Shown: in pieces, positions 7,129 through 14,297 of the stretch | How the letters are laid out: each line of letters starts with the position of its first letter | How positions within the stretch are numbered: the first letter of the stretch is position 1 | Assembly: GCA_964517115.1 (NCBI GenBank) | Contig: CAZFBE010000024.1 | Coordinates: 1 to 14,297, forward strand | Length of the DNA: 14,297 nucleotides | Source: UBA6624 sp964517115 [NCBI: uncultured bacterium] | Lineage (GTDB): Bacteria; UBP7; UBA6624 | Reading direction: 5' to 3' | Notes under the pieces: generated by a model | Seen by the model: the letters and a program-made list of their open reading frames with translations, nothing else | Told to the model about the DNA's origin: nothing | Database searches by the model: none | Made by a program: the position numbers and the translations under genes

Positions 7129-7202
7129 GGGGGATTAGCTCAGCTGGATAGAGCGCTTGATTGACATTCAAGAGGTCGGTGGTTCAAGTCCACCATCTCC
7201 CA
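7129..7202 (+). tRNA. tRNA-Val (GAC)
   Basis: The acceptor GGGGGAT pairs with ATCTCCC, including one G-T pair. The D stem is GCTC/GAGC. The anticodon stem CTTGA/TCAAG carries anticodon GAC at 7163-7165, reading GTC and GTT. The T arm is GGTGG-TTCAAGT-CCACC and the discriminator is A7202. CCA is not encoded. It ends 20 nt before the thrS start, so the thrS leader is cut from a tRNA precursor if the two are cotranscribed. Confidence 0.96.
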
Positions 7203-7222
7203 TGATGGAGATCTGTTAATTT

Positions 7223-8947
7223 ATGATTGAAAAAATTAAAAGAATGAGACATACAGCAAGCCATGTTTTGGCTCAGGCTGTTTTAAGGCTTTTTCCTGAG
7301 GTTAAATTAGGAATTGGACCAGTAATAGAAGATGGTTTTTACTACGATTTCTTATTTGGAAGAGAATTTTCTGAAGATGATTTTCTGAAAATAGAAGAAG
7401 AGATGTCAAGGATAGTTAAAAGTGATTATTCTTTAGAGAAATTTACCCTGAAAAGAGAAGATGCTTTAGCGGAATTAGAGGGACAGCCCTTCAAGCAAGA
7501 ATTAGTTGAGGGTATCCCAAAAGGAGAAGAAATATCTTTTTATAGACAAGGTGAATTTGTTGACCTCTGTGAGGGGGACCCTCCGCATGTTGAATCAACA
7601 TCAAAAATTGGAGAATTTAAAATACTTTCAACATCAGGAGCTTATTGGAAAGGTGATGAAAAAAACGTTATGTTGCAAAGGGTTTATGCTACATCTTTTT
7701 CTACAAAGTCTGAACTAAGTGAACATTTGGAAAGGTTAAAAGAGGCTGAAAAAAGAGACCATAGAAAAATTGGTCAAAAGTTAGAGCTTTTTGAAATTTT
7801 TTCTCAAACTGCTGGGAGCGGTTTGGTCTTTTGGTTACCGCAGGGTAAAAAACTTTTAAATTCTTTAAAAGACTGGTCAAGAGATATGCATGAAAGCAAT
7901 GGATACAAGGAAATTGAAACTCCCCATATTATTCATACCAATTTATGGTCCAAAAGCGGACACTTGACAAACTTCAAAGATTTTATGTTTATATGTCCTG
8001 ATGAAGATGGTGGATCAGGGGTAGGGGTTAAGCCAATGAATTGCCCAGGGCATATGCTTGTTTATTCAAGGAAAAGAAGAAGTTACAAAGAGCTTCCTTT
8101 AAGGTTTATGGAGTTTGGTACCGTTTACAGGAATGAAAAAGCTGGAACGATGCACGGTCTTTTCAGGGTTAAGGGCTTCACTCAAGATGACGCACATATA
8201 TTTTGCACTTTTGAACAATTGGAAGATGAAATACTAAGTGTCTTGAATTTTTCTGAAAAGATTTTGGAAAAATTTGGATTTAAATGGAAATTGTTCCTCA
8301 AGGGTCGTCCAGAAAAATCGATAGGTTCTGATGAAGCTTGGGACAAGGCCGAAAATTCATTAAAAGCAGCAATTTCAAAAGCTGGAATAGATGCAGAGTA
8401 CATCCCTGGAGATGGTGCATTCTATGGTCCTAAAATTGATTTTGAAATTGAAGATGCCTTAGGGAGGCATTGGCAGTGTACAACCATTCAAATTGATTTC
8501 AATCTTCCAGAAAGATTTGATTTAAAGTATGTAAATTCAAATGATGAAGAAGAGGTGCCTGTTCTTATTCATAGGGCAATTTTTGGATCCATGGAAAGAT
8601 TTATAGGCATACTGATTGAACATTATGCAGGGAATTTTCCTTTTTGGCTTTCTCCGAATCAAGCTATAATAATCCCCATTTCCGAGAAGCACTTTGATTA
8701 CGGAAAAGACTTATTGAATGAATTGAAAAATTCAGGATTTAGGGCAAGTCTCGATGACAGAAATGAAAAAGTTGGCAAAAAGATTAGAGATGCAGAATTG
8801 AACAAAATTCCTTACATGTTTGTTGTTGGTGATAGGGAGGTTGAATCTTCTTCTGTTTCCGTTAGACACAGGGACAATGGGGATTGTGGAACAATGACAA
8901 AAGAGGACTTGATGAAGAAGCTTTCAGAAGAAGGGAGTTCTAATTGA
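7223..8947 (+). CDS. thrS: Threonyl-tRNA synthetase lacking the TGS domain
   Basis: This class II enzyme charges tRNA-Thr. It has 574 residues against about 640 in E. coli. The N-terminal TGS domain is absent, and the protein begins directly with the editing domain, whose HTASH motif is at residues 10-14. The second half of the editing metal-like site reads DLCEGDPPH (Cys116, His122), with two more residues between Cys and His than the usual CRGPH. The catalytic core is standard: KPMNCPGH (zinc cysteine), motif 2 with YRNEKAGTMHGLFRVKGFTQ, and motif 3 with LIHRAIFGSMERFIGILIEH. The C-terminal anticodon-binding domain covers roughly the last 100 residues. ATG 7223 is a firm start, because TAA at 7217-7219 is in frame and the tRNA ends at 7202. 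The stop overlaps infC as TTGA. Confidence 0.96.
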   Translation: MIEKIKRMRHTASHVLAQAVLRLFPEVKLGIGPVIEDGFYYDFLFGREFSEDDFLKIEEEMSRIVKSDYSLEKFTLKREDALAELEGQPFKQELVEGIPKGEEISFYRQGEFVDLCEGDPPHVESTSKIGEFKILSTSGAYWKGDEKNVMLQRVYATSFSTKSELSEHLERLKEAEKRDHRKIGQKLELFEIFSQTAGSGLVFWLPQGKKLLNSLKDWSRDMHESNGYKEIETPHIIHTNLWSKSGHLTNFKDFMFICPDEDGGSGVGVKPMNCPGHMLVYSRKRRSYKELPLRFMEFGTVYRNEKAGTMHGLFRVKGFTQDDAHIFCTFEQLEDEILSVLNFSEKILEKFGFKWKLFLKGRPEKSIGSDEAWDKAENSLKAAISKAGIDAEYIPGDGAFYGPKIDFEIEDALGRHWQCTTIQIDFNLPERFDLKYVNSNDEEEVPVLIHRAIFGSMERFIGILIEHYAGNFPFWLSPNQAIIIPISEKHFDYGKDLLNELKNSGFRASLDDRNEKVGKKIRDAELNKIPYMFVVGDREVESSSVSVRHRDNGDCGTMTKEDLMKKLSEEGSSN

Positions 8948-9501
8948 GTCGTTTTAGAAGAAACGCTTCGCAAAAAAAACCCAAGAGGTTACACAAGATC
9001 AATGAGCATATAAGGTTTAAAAATGTCAGAGTTATAAATGAAAACGGATCAAATCTAGGGGTTATGAATATTAATGCAGCATTACAAGAGGCTAGAAACA
9101 GTGGCTTGGATTTAGTCTTAACTGTTGAAAACAGCGATCCTCCTGTAGCTAAAATTTTAGATTATGGTAAATTTCTTTATGAAAAAAGAAGAAAAGAAAA
9201 GGTTATCAAATCAAAAAATGCCGTTTCCAAGGCTCAACTAAAGGAAATACGTCTAAAGTTGAATATAGACAAGGGAGACCTTGACGTCAGGACAAAAAAA
9301 GTAAAAAAATTCCTTTCACAAGGCCATCGAGTTAAGGTCACAGTTCACTTTCGCAAGTGGAGAGAGAGGATTCACAAGGCAAGAGGGTTAGAATTGCTTG
9401 AAACTATGAAGGAGGAAGTAAAGGATTTTGGTGTTGTTTTATCTGACATAAAGGTTGAAGCAACGCAAGCGACATTGATGTTTAATCCTGGAAAAGTCTA
9501 A
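8944..9501 (+). CDS. infC: Translation initiation factor IF-3, divergent C-terminal domain
   Basis: IF-3 binds the 30S subunit, prevents early subunit joining and checks the start codon and initiator tRNA. The protein is 185 residues, a normal length. The N-domain is clear: INEHIRFKNVRVINENG, then PPVAKILDYGKFLYEKRRKEK leading into the lysine-rich linker. The C-domain has KEIRLKLNIDKGDLDVRTKK. The conserved FRGRE loop is altered to FRKWRE (residues 136-141), and the terminal EGR segment reads EAT (172-174). The start is TTG 8944, overlapping the thrS stop as TTGA. In E. coli infC uses the rare AUU start for autoregulation, and a weak TTG here may serve similarly (inference). thrS-infC-rpmI-rplT is the classical bacterial order. 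Confidence 0.96.
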   Translation: MSRFRRNASQKKPKRLHKINEHIRFKNVRVINENGSNLGVMNINAALQEARNSGLDLVLTVENSDPPVAKILDYGKFLYEKRRKEKVIKSKNAVSKAQLKEIRLKLNIDKGDLDVRTKKVKKFLSQGHRVKVTVHFRKWRERIHKARGLELLETMKEEVKDFGVVLSDIKVEATQATLMFNPGKV

Positions 9502-9502
9502 A

Positions 9503-9733
9503 ATGGCTAAGAGCAATAAAATAAAAACAAATACAAAAAGCAAAAAGGTGAAGACTAACAAAGCAATTGCTAAGAGGTTCAGGGTAACAAAAACTGGAAA
9601 AGTTATCTCTAAGTCTCCTGGCTTGAATCATAAAACTGGAAAAAAGTCTGCAAAGAGAAAAAGAGCGCTTGCCCAAGGCACAAGGGTGGAAGGTTCTGTG
9701 AAAAGGAAAATTTTAAGGAATTTAGGTAAATAA
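9503..9733 (+). CDS. rpmI: Ribosomal protein bL35 with extended N-terminus
   Basis: This is a small, very basic large-subunit protein. The core AIAKRFRVTKTGKV, then KRKRALAQG near the end, identifies bL35. It has 76 residues against about 65 usually. The extra length is at the N-terminus, where about 20 lysine-rich residues precede the AIAKRF core instead of about 8. ATG 9503 lies 1 nt after the infC stop, and the ribosome-binding sequence is weak, so translation is probably coupled. Confidence 0.95.
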   Translation: MAKSNKIKTNTKSKKVKTNKAIAKRFRVTKTGKVISKSPGLNHKTGKKSAKRKRALAQGTRVEGSVKRKILRNLGK

Positions 9734-9734
9734 A

Positions 9735-10085
9735 ATGGTAAGAGTTAAAACTGGATCAACAAGAAGAGAGAGGCACAAGAAGATACTTAAACTTGCAAAG
9801 GGCTTTAGGGCTTCTGGTTCTAGAAGGTTTAGAAAGGCAAAAGAAGTTCTTCTAAACGCAGGAATAAGTGCTTATAGAGATAGGAAAAACAATAAAAGAA
9901 ACTTTCGAAGGCTATGGATTTCGAGGCTTAACTCAGCTTTGAGTGACCATGATATTTCTTATTCAGATTTTCAAAACATGTTGAAAAAATCTGAAATTGA
10001 ATTGAACAGGAAGATGCTTTCAGAAATTGCAATCAACGAACCAGATGCTTTTAAAAGCTTAGTTTCAGAATTGTCTCAAAAGTAA
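9735..10085 (+). CDS. rplT: Ribosomal protein bL20
   Basis: The protein has 116 residues, the normal length. It opens with the typical MVRVKTGSTRRERHKKILKL, continues with AKGFRASGSRRFRKAKEVLL and AYRDRKNNKRNFRRLWISRL. bL20 is an early-assembling 50S protein and in several bacteria represses this operon by binding its mRNA. I cannot see a convincing mimic structure here. The start lies 1 nt after the rpmI stop. Confidence 0.97.
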   Translation: MVRVKTGSTRRERHKKILKLAKGFRASGSRRFRKAKEVLLNAGISAYRDRKNNKRNFRRLWISRLNSALSDHDISYSDFQNMLKKSEIELNRKMLSEIAINEPDAFKSLVSELSQK

Positions 10086-10089
10086 TAGT

Positions 10090-10108
10090 AATTATCATTA
10101 TGATAATT
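10090..10108. repeat. Perfect inverted repeat between rplT and gatA
   Basis: AATTATCA, a 3-nt spacer TTA, then TGATAATT form a perfect 8-bp inverted repeat that fills the 25-bp gap. It lacks GC pairs and a T-run, so it is a poor terminator. It ends 2 nt before the gatA ATG, where a ribosome-binding site would be expected but is missing. It could be an operator or an mRNA hairpin that lowers gatA translation (inference). Confidence 0.55.
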
Positions 10109-10110
10109 TA

Positions 10111-11403
10111 ATGTTTAATTATCCAGAATCCTCTATTACTGTTTTTGAATCATTGGATCTTGCCAAGAAAGACAAAAACAATATATTCTTATCTTTAAGC
10201 AATTCCCCACCAAGGGAGAACCTGGTTCCTTTTGCTATAAAGGACAATATTTGCACAGTAGACCTTCCTACAACTTGTGCTTCAGAAATCTTGAAAGATT
10301 ATTACAGCCCTTATGAAGCTACTGTTGTTAAGAGGTTGAGCAAAAATGGATGTTTTCAGCTGGGAAAAACAAATTTAGATGAATTTGCAATGGGTGCAAG
10401 TACTGAAACGGGATGTTACGGATCTTGTCTGAACCCCTGGAATCCAAATAAAGTTTGCGGAGGTAGTTCTGGAGGTAGTGCTGCTGCGGTTGCTTCGGGC
10501 ATTGTCCCATTTTCCTTAGGTTCTGATACTGGAGGGTCTGTAAGGCAGCCTGCATCTTTTTGCGGGGTTTTTGGATTCAGGCCAACATGGGGACGCGTTT
10601 CAAGGTATGGTTTGATTTCCATGGCTTCTTCGATGGATACAGTGGGTATTTTTTCAAAAACACTAAAAGAAACAAGATGGGTTTTCGACATAATTAAAGG
10701 ATTTGATAGAAATGATTCAACATCTTATGATGTCAAGAAAAAAGTTTCTTTTAGGGAAGAGAAACCTAAAAAAATACTAGTTCCTAATATTGAAAAGCTA
10801 AAAAGTTTTACGGAACCATATGTATTTGATTCTTTTACTAATTTGCTTTCAGAAGTCTCTAATGAAAAGGTTGAAATTCAGGAGATAGATTTTGGTATTT
10901 TTGAAAACTCTCTTGCTGTGTATTATCTTATTTGCTATGCAGAAGTAAGTTCTAATCTCGCAAGATTTGACGGTATTAGGTTTGGTCCAACCCATAATCA
11001 AGATGTAGCATCTTGGAGAAAGTCGTTTGGGCAAGAGGTAAAAAGAAGGATATTAATGGGTTGCCATGTCCTTTCAGAAGGTTATAGAGACAGTCTTTAC
11101 GAAAAGGCCATTAGGCTGAGGGGCTCCTTTTCTTCAATTTTAAACAATTGGGCAAAAGAAGGACTTTTGTTATTGCCAACAACACCTTCTGCTGCATTTG
11201 ATTTAAATTCAAAGAAAGATCCTTTAGCGATGTATCAACAAGACATTTTTACGACAGTGTCTTCATTAGCAGGTGTTCCGGCTATAAATATCCCATGGGG
11301 AAAAAACAATGGTTTACCTTATGGACTTCAGCTTTCATCTGGGGCCAATGATGATGAATCCTTGATTAATCAATCTATATGGATGAGTAGATTTTCAAAA
11401 TGA
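10111..11403 (+). CDS. gatA: Glutamyl/aspartyl-tRNA amidotransferase subunit A, short N-terminus
   Basis: GatA is the amidase of GatCAB. It releases ammonia from glutamine to convert Glu-tRNA(Gln) or Asp-tRNA(Asn). The amidase-signature triad is complete: Lys44 (AIKDN), Ser119 (GGSSGGS) and Ser143 (GSDTGGSVRQPA). The spacings of 75 and 24 residues equal those of S. aureus GatA (K79, S154, S178). The protein is therefore about 35 residues shorter at the N-terminus, and at 430 residues it is about 55 shorter overall than usual. No in-frame start exists before ATG 10111, and no clear Shine-Dalgarno precedes it. It overlaps gatB by the 4-bp ATGA. gatC is not in the window. Confidence 0.95.
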   Translation: MFNYPESSITVFESLDLAKKDKNNIFLSLSNSPPRENLVPFAIKDNICTVDLPTTCASEILKDYYSPYEATVVKRLSKNGCFQLGKTNLDEFAMGASTETGCYGSCLNPWNPNKVCGGSSGGSAAAVASGIVPFSLGSDTGGSVRQPASFCGVFGFRPTWGRVSRYGLISMASSMDTVGIFSKTLKETRWVFDIIKGFDRNDSTSYDVKKKVSFREEKPKKILVPNIEKLKSFTEPYVFDSFTNLLSEVSNEKVEIQEIDFGIFENSLAVYYLICYAEVSSNLARFDGIRFGPTHNQDVASWRKSFGQEVKRRILMGCHVLSEGYRDSLYEKAIRLRGSFSSILNNWAKEGLLLLPTTPSAAFDLNSKKDPLAMYQQDIFTTVSSLAGVPAINIPWGKNNGLPYGLQLSSGANDDESLINQSIWMSRFSK

Positions 11404-12794
11404 AATTAAATCCAATGATAGGTTTAGAGATTCATGTTCAGCTCATGACAAAAACAAAAATGTATTGTAGGTGTTCGACAGATTCAAATGACCCAAATTC
11501 AAATTGCTGTCCTGTTTGTTATGGCTTGCCGGGGGCTTTGCCAATTCCAAACAAAAAAGCTTTAGAGTTGGCATCGAAATGCGGATATCTTTTGAATTGT
11601 GATTTAAATAATGAGAGTATTCCAGAGAGAAAAAATTATTTTTATCCTGATTTGCCAAAAGGATATCAAATAAGCCAATTTTCTAAACCTGTTGGAGAGG
11701 GTGGAGAATGGTTTTTTTATTGCGAAAATAAAGAATGCAAGGTCTCTATAAAAAGGATTCAAGTTGAAGAAGACACTGCACAGCTTTTGGTAAAGGGAAA
11801 TAATTCTTTTTTGGATTTTAATAGATCCGGTATGCCTTTGCTTGAAATAGTAACTGACCCTGAATTTTCAAGCTCAAAAGAGGCGGGCGAATTTCTAAGA
11901 AGCCTGAGGTCTTCATTAATTGAGCATGGTATTTCAAGTGGAAAAATGGAAACCGGGGCTATGAGATGTGAGCCAAATGTTTCTGTCTCTATAAACGGAA
12001 AAATTTCAAATAAGGTTGAAATCAAGAATTTAGGTAGCATTAGTGGTGTCGAGAAAGCGATAAAGTGGGAGATAGAGGATCAGCTAAACCGTATAAGCCT
12101 AGGTGAGAAAGTTGAATCGGTAACAAAAGGCTGGGATGAGGACAATCATGAGTGTGTTTTGCAGAGAGTGAAAGAATCTGCTTCTGATTATCGGTATTTT
12201 CCAGAACCTGATCTGAATGTTTTATTGTCTCATGAAAAGACCTTTCAAAAAAAGACCCCTTACGAGAAGATGAAAGAGATGTTGCAGGATGGGGTTTCTT
12301 ACCAGATGGCTAGAAGCATTTCCCTAAACCATAAGGTTTTCGAATATTACAGCAGCTTTCCAGCAGGGTTAGACAGGAAAGTTTTATCTAGTTGGATAAC
12401 AGGTTCTTTAATGTCGCTCTGGAAGGAAAATCCTGATATCTTAGGGTTGAGTCCAAAAAAAGAAGAGCTTTTCAAGTTGATTAAGTTTTTACAAGATGGA
12501 GAGATTACTAACTCGATAGCAAAAAAAATCCTTCCGCAAATAACTTTAGAAAATAAAAGTCTTGATTCTTTAATCCAAAAAATGGGGCCTACAGCGTATT
12601 TGCCAGATGAAGCTCTTTTGGCTTTGGTTAAAAAAATCATCAAAGAAAATCCAGAAATAATTAATAAATACCTAAATGGCAAAACCTCTGTTTTAAAATC
12701 TTTAATTGGTTTAGGGATGAGAGAGTCAAAAGGAAGGGCAGAACCAAAGAGGTTGGAAAAAGAATTAGAGGAGTTTCTAAAATCTTACAAGTAG
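11400..12794 (+). CDS. gatB: Glutamyl/aspartyl-tRNA amidotransferase subunit B
   Basis: GatB activates the misacylated Glu- or Asp-tRNA with ATP and receives ammonia from GatA. The 464-residue protein has the family hallmarks MIGLEIHVQLMTKTKMYCRC, then CCPVCYGLPGALPIPN, then PERKNYFYPDLPKGYQISQF and EIKNLGSI. A CxC plus CxxC set (Cys23, Cys25, Cys37, Cys40) may bind zinc, as in some family members. An extra Cys pair occurs at YCENKECK. The C-terminal tRNA-tail (YqeY-like) domain covers about the last 130 residues. Translation is coupled to gatA through the ATGA overlap. No gene for glutaminyl- or asparaginyl-tRNA synthetase is in the window, so I cannot tell which amidation is needed. Confidence 0.97.
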   Translation: MKLNPMIGLEIHVQLMTKTKMYCRCSTDSNDPNSNCCPVCYGLPGALPIPNKKALELASKCGYLLNCDLNNESIPERKNYFYPDLPKGYQISQFSKPVGEGGEWFFYCENKECKVSIKRIQVEEDTAQLLVKGNNSFLDFNRSGMPLLEIVTDPEFSSSKEAGEFLRSLRSSLIEHGISSGKMETGAMRCEPNVSVSINGKISNKVEIKNLGSISGVEKAIKWEIEDQLNRISLGEKVESVTKGWDEDNHECVLQRVKESASDYRYFPEPDLNVLLSHEKTFQKKTPYEKMKEMLQDGVSYQMARSISLNHKVFEYYSSFPAGLDRKVLSSWITGSLMSLWKENPDILGLSPKKEELFKLIKFLQDGEITNSIAKKILPQITLENKSLDSLIQKMGPTAYLPDEALLALVKKIIKENPEIINKYLNGKTSVLKSLIGLGMRESKGRAEPKRLEKELEEFLKSYK

Positions 12795-12808
12795 TTAAAT
12801 TTTTTTTA

Positions 12809-13462
12809 TTGTTTTTCTTAGTAGCTGGAGATTCTTTAAGCTTCAAGGAAAAGGAAGATATGCAGCAATGGTATTCAAAAATTAAAGAATCTGAGAATCT
12901 GCTTTCGGAATATCAAATTGAAGATGATATTGTTAACTCTTCAACAAAATTAGGATTTTTGTCTTATTCGTATTCCTGGCTTTGGTTTCGTTATGGAGAC
13001 TTGGAATCTTTGAGAAACTTGATTAAGCAAAATGAAAAAATTGATTATCAGGAAAGGGTGTATTACGGATTTTCTAGTGATTTAGATTATGAAGCCGACT
13101 TGACTCTTTTGTCTTTTGATGATAATTTGATATCTGGGGAATGGCAATTATGGTTATTGAATATTCATAATCAAAGTGAAAAAACTGTAAACAACTCTTT
13201 GCCTTATGTTAAATTTCATTTAAAAGATGGGAGTGTTGTTGAGAGGTTGCTTCCAGAGGAAGAAGAGAGTTTTTTGGAAAAGCAGAAGTCAGGAAGCATT
13301 TCAAGATTTTTATGGAATGATATCCCTTTGTTGCCATGGTATTCAAAAAGACTTTTGATTCTTACAGAATTCATTGACAAGGAATCAATACTTATGATGG
13401 AGTTGGTTTTTGACAAAGAAACTATATTGATTCCTTTTTGGGGTAATTTTTTAAATTTTTAA
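12809..13462 (+). CDS. Probable exported protein of unknown function, start uncertain
   Basis: From TTG 12809 the protein has 217 residues; I do not recognise it. That start cuts through a hydrophobic stretch. The open frame continues upstream and reads VVKFFLLFFLVAGDS, which looks like a full signal peptide. No ATG, GTG or TTG exists further upstream in frame near the gatB end. AGGAG at 12769-12773 lies 8 nt before an in-frame ATC at 12782, so a rare ATC start is possible. A frameshift or sequencing error is the alternative. The body is acidic and aromatic, with a helical first half (residues 10-90) and a beta-rich second half from SGEWQLWLLNIHNQSEKTVNN on, perhaps an Ig-like fold. It is the last gene of the gatAB run and converges on the next gene with a 4-bp overlap. 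Confidence 0.65.
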   Translation: MFFLVAGDSLSFKEKEDMQQWYSKIKESENLLSEYQIEDDIVNSSTKLGFLSYSYSWLWFRYGDLESLRNLIKQNEKIDYQERVYYGFSSDLDYEADLTLLSFDDNLISGEWQLWLLNIHNQSEKTVNNSLPYVKFHLKDGSVVERLLPEEEESFLEKQKSGSISRFLWNDIPLLPWYSKRLLILTEFIDKESILMMELVFDKETILIPFWGNFLNF

Positions 13463-13469
13463 AAATTTA
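13452..13469. repeat. AT palindrome over the convergent gene ends
   Basis: An 18-bp perfect palindrome (TAAATTTTT and its complement) contains both stop codons of the converging genes. It is flanked by an 11-bp direct repeat, GTAATTTTTTA, at 13443-13453 and 13470-13480. It has no GC stem, so it would be a weak two-way terminator at best; low-complexity sequence is an equally good explanation. Confidence 0.4.
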
Positions 13470-14250
13470 GTAATTTTTTATTGTCTTTTTCCCAATCTTT
13501 AAATAAGTAAATTCCACCGGTGTCATCTGCAATCCACAAATCGCCACTTGGGGTGAATGTTATTCCTTCAGAGAGCGGAAAAGGGATATTCCATGTTTCG
13601 ATTCTTTCCCAATCTTTAAACAAGTATAGTTTTCCATGAAATCCTGCAGAGGTAAAAAGTCTTTGGATGAGCCATGAATCTAATATCCAGAGATTTTGGT
13701 TTTCCTTGTCGTAATACATGTCTGATATTGATTCAATTTTTGGTTTAATTTTTTTACCAAGGATAGGTTTTTTTTCTGATTTACTTAAAGGAATCGAGAA
13801 TTCATAAATCATTGTTGGGTATCTTTGTTTCCCTACTAAAATTTTCAACCAGTCTTTTTTGCCTTCATCCTCTCCAATTACCGCTAACGCTTCAAGTCCC
13901 CAGTCCTCATCTTTGCAATTTTCTGGCCCGCCAGGAAGTTTGTAGGTGTGCTCAATCTCAAAATTTTCAGGATTTATAACAACTATTTCCCATAAAGATT
14001 CCCTTAGTACGAGAAGATTGTTGTTTCTTGGATCAATTGAGACTGCTTCAAAGTCTCTTTCACACGAGTTCCCTGGGATTTTTTTTATCTTTATCAACTC
14101 TCCGCTTGTGTTTATTTCTGCTATATGTCCTTCATCCCCAACTACAAACAGGCTTTTTCTTTTTTCTGAATAAATGATACCAGAGGGTTCCTTGAAATCT
14201 TTCGGTATGAGGTTTTCGAATTTAAATATGAAAAATAATAAAAAAGTCAT
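13459..14250 (-). CDS. SdiA-regulated-type beta-propeller protein
   Basis: The 263-residue protein resembles the SdiA-regulated/esterase-like phytase propeller family, whose molecular role is poorly known. Visible repeats are EPSGIIYSEKRKSLFVVGDE, then RDFEAVSIDPRNNNLLVLRE, then DWGLEALAVI, then LYLFKDWERIETW and ITFTPSGDLWIADDTGGIYL. The YLFKDWE phrase occurs twice in the last two blades. The N-terminus MTFLLFFIFKF is hydrophobic and may be a signal sequence, though it lacks early positive charge and a clear cleavage site. ATG 14250 and the adjacent TTG 14253 are both possible starts, and neither has a clear Shine-Dalgarno. The gene converges on the exported-protein gene with a 4-bp overlap. 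Confidence 0.78.
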   Translation of the reverse strand: MTFLLFFIFKFENLIPKDFKEPSGIIYSEKRKSLFVVGDEGHIAEINTSGELIKIKKIPGNSCERDFEAVSIDPRNNNLLVLRESLWEIVVINPENFEIEHTYKLPGGPENCKDEDWGLEALAVIGEDEGKKDWLKILVGKQRYPTMIYEFSIPLSKSEKKPILGKKIKPKIESISDMYYDKENQNLWILDSWLIQRLFTSAGFHGKLYLFKDWERIETWNIPFPLSEGITFTPSGDLWIADDTGGIYLFKDWEKDNKKLLNF

Positions 14251-14297
14251 CAAGATGTTAATTCATGCAACTCTTTATCAGTTAATATTTTTTTAGA

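Noticed and set aside
6933-7151. A 72-codon open frame on the + strand
   Set aside because: It is the accidental translation of three tRNA genes.
10090-10108. Fur box
   Set aside because: The half-sites have the opposite order to the Fur consensus (ATTATCA outside-in rather than TGATAAT first), and amidotransferase genes are not expected Fur targets. I keep it only as an inverted repeat.
10416-10691. A 91-codon minus-strand frame inside gatA
   Set aside because: It is a shadow of the conserved amidase signature region, with no ribosome-binding site or family match.
13486-13629. Repeated CCCAATCTTTAAA-type sequence as a possible DNA repeat element
   Set aside because: Both copies encode the YLFKDWE phrase in successive propeller blades, so it is a protein repeat.

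Overview
The window comes from an AT-rich bacterial chromosome. The organism is probably diderm (Gram-negative-like), because it encodes a cobalamin-type periplasmic binding protein and a lipoprotein with a lipobox. The translation genes are ordinary bacterial types (CysRS, ThrRS, IF3, bL35, bL20, GatA, GatB). I see no transposase, integrase, phage gene or CRISPR array. I cannot name the phylum from sequence alone. Several core proteins are unusual (CysRS with TIGN in place of HIGH, ThrRS without its TGS domain, a short GatA), which suggests an uncultivated or deep-branching lineage.

Layout. (1) Positions 1-2233, + strand: two overlapping genes of unknown function. The first runs off the left edge and looks like a beta-propeller. 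The second joins a zinc ribbon, a helical repeat region and a propeller-like half. (2) Positions 2198-4520, - strand: a vitamin B12 acquisition unit. A cobalamin riboswitch precedes a beta-propeller lipoprotein, which is followed by a BtuF-like B12-binding protein. The last gene converges on unit 1 with a 36-bp overlap. (3) Positions 4567-7202, + strand: five tRNA genes (CAT, Val-TAC, Gly-CCC, Cys-GCA, Val-GAC) placed around a coiled-coil zinc-ribbon protein gene and cysS. (4) Positions 7223-13462, + strand: a tightly packed run thrS-infC-rpmI-rplT-gatA-gatB and an exported protein of unknown function. Genes overlap by 4 bp or are separated by 1 to 25 bp. (5) Positions 13459-14250, - strand: a SdiA-regulated-type propeller protein that converges on unit 4 with a 4-bp overlap across an AT palindrome.

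How the genes fit together. Units 3 and 4 are a translation island: tRNAs, the enzymes that charge Cys and Thr tRNAs, the classical IF3-bL35-bL20 operon, and two subunits of the tRNA-dependent amidotransferase. The B12 unit is the most interesting part. Its riboswitch ties a surface-type propeller lipoprotein to B12 status alongside a B12-binding protein, which resembles the BtuG logic known from Bacteroidetes. No BtuB or BtuCD genes lie in the window. Four of the proteins here are or may be beta-propellers.
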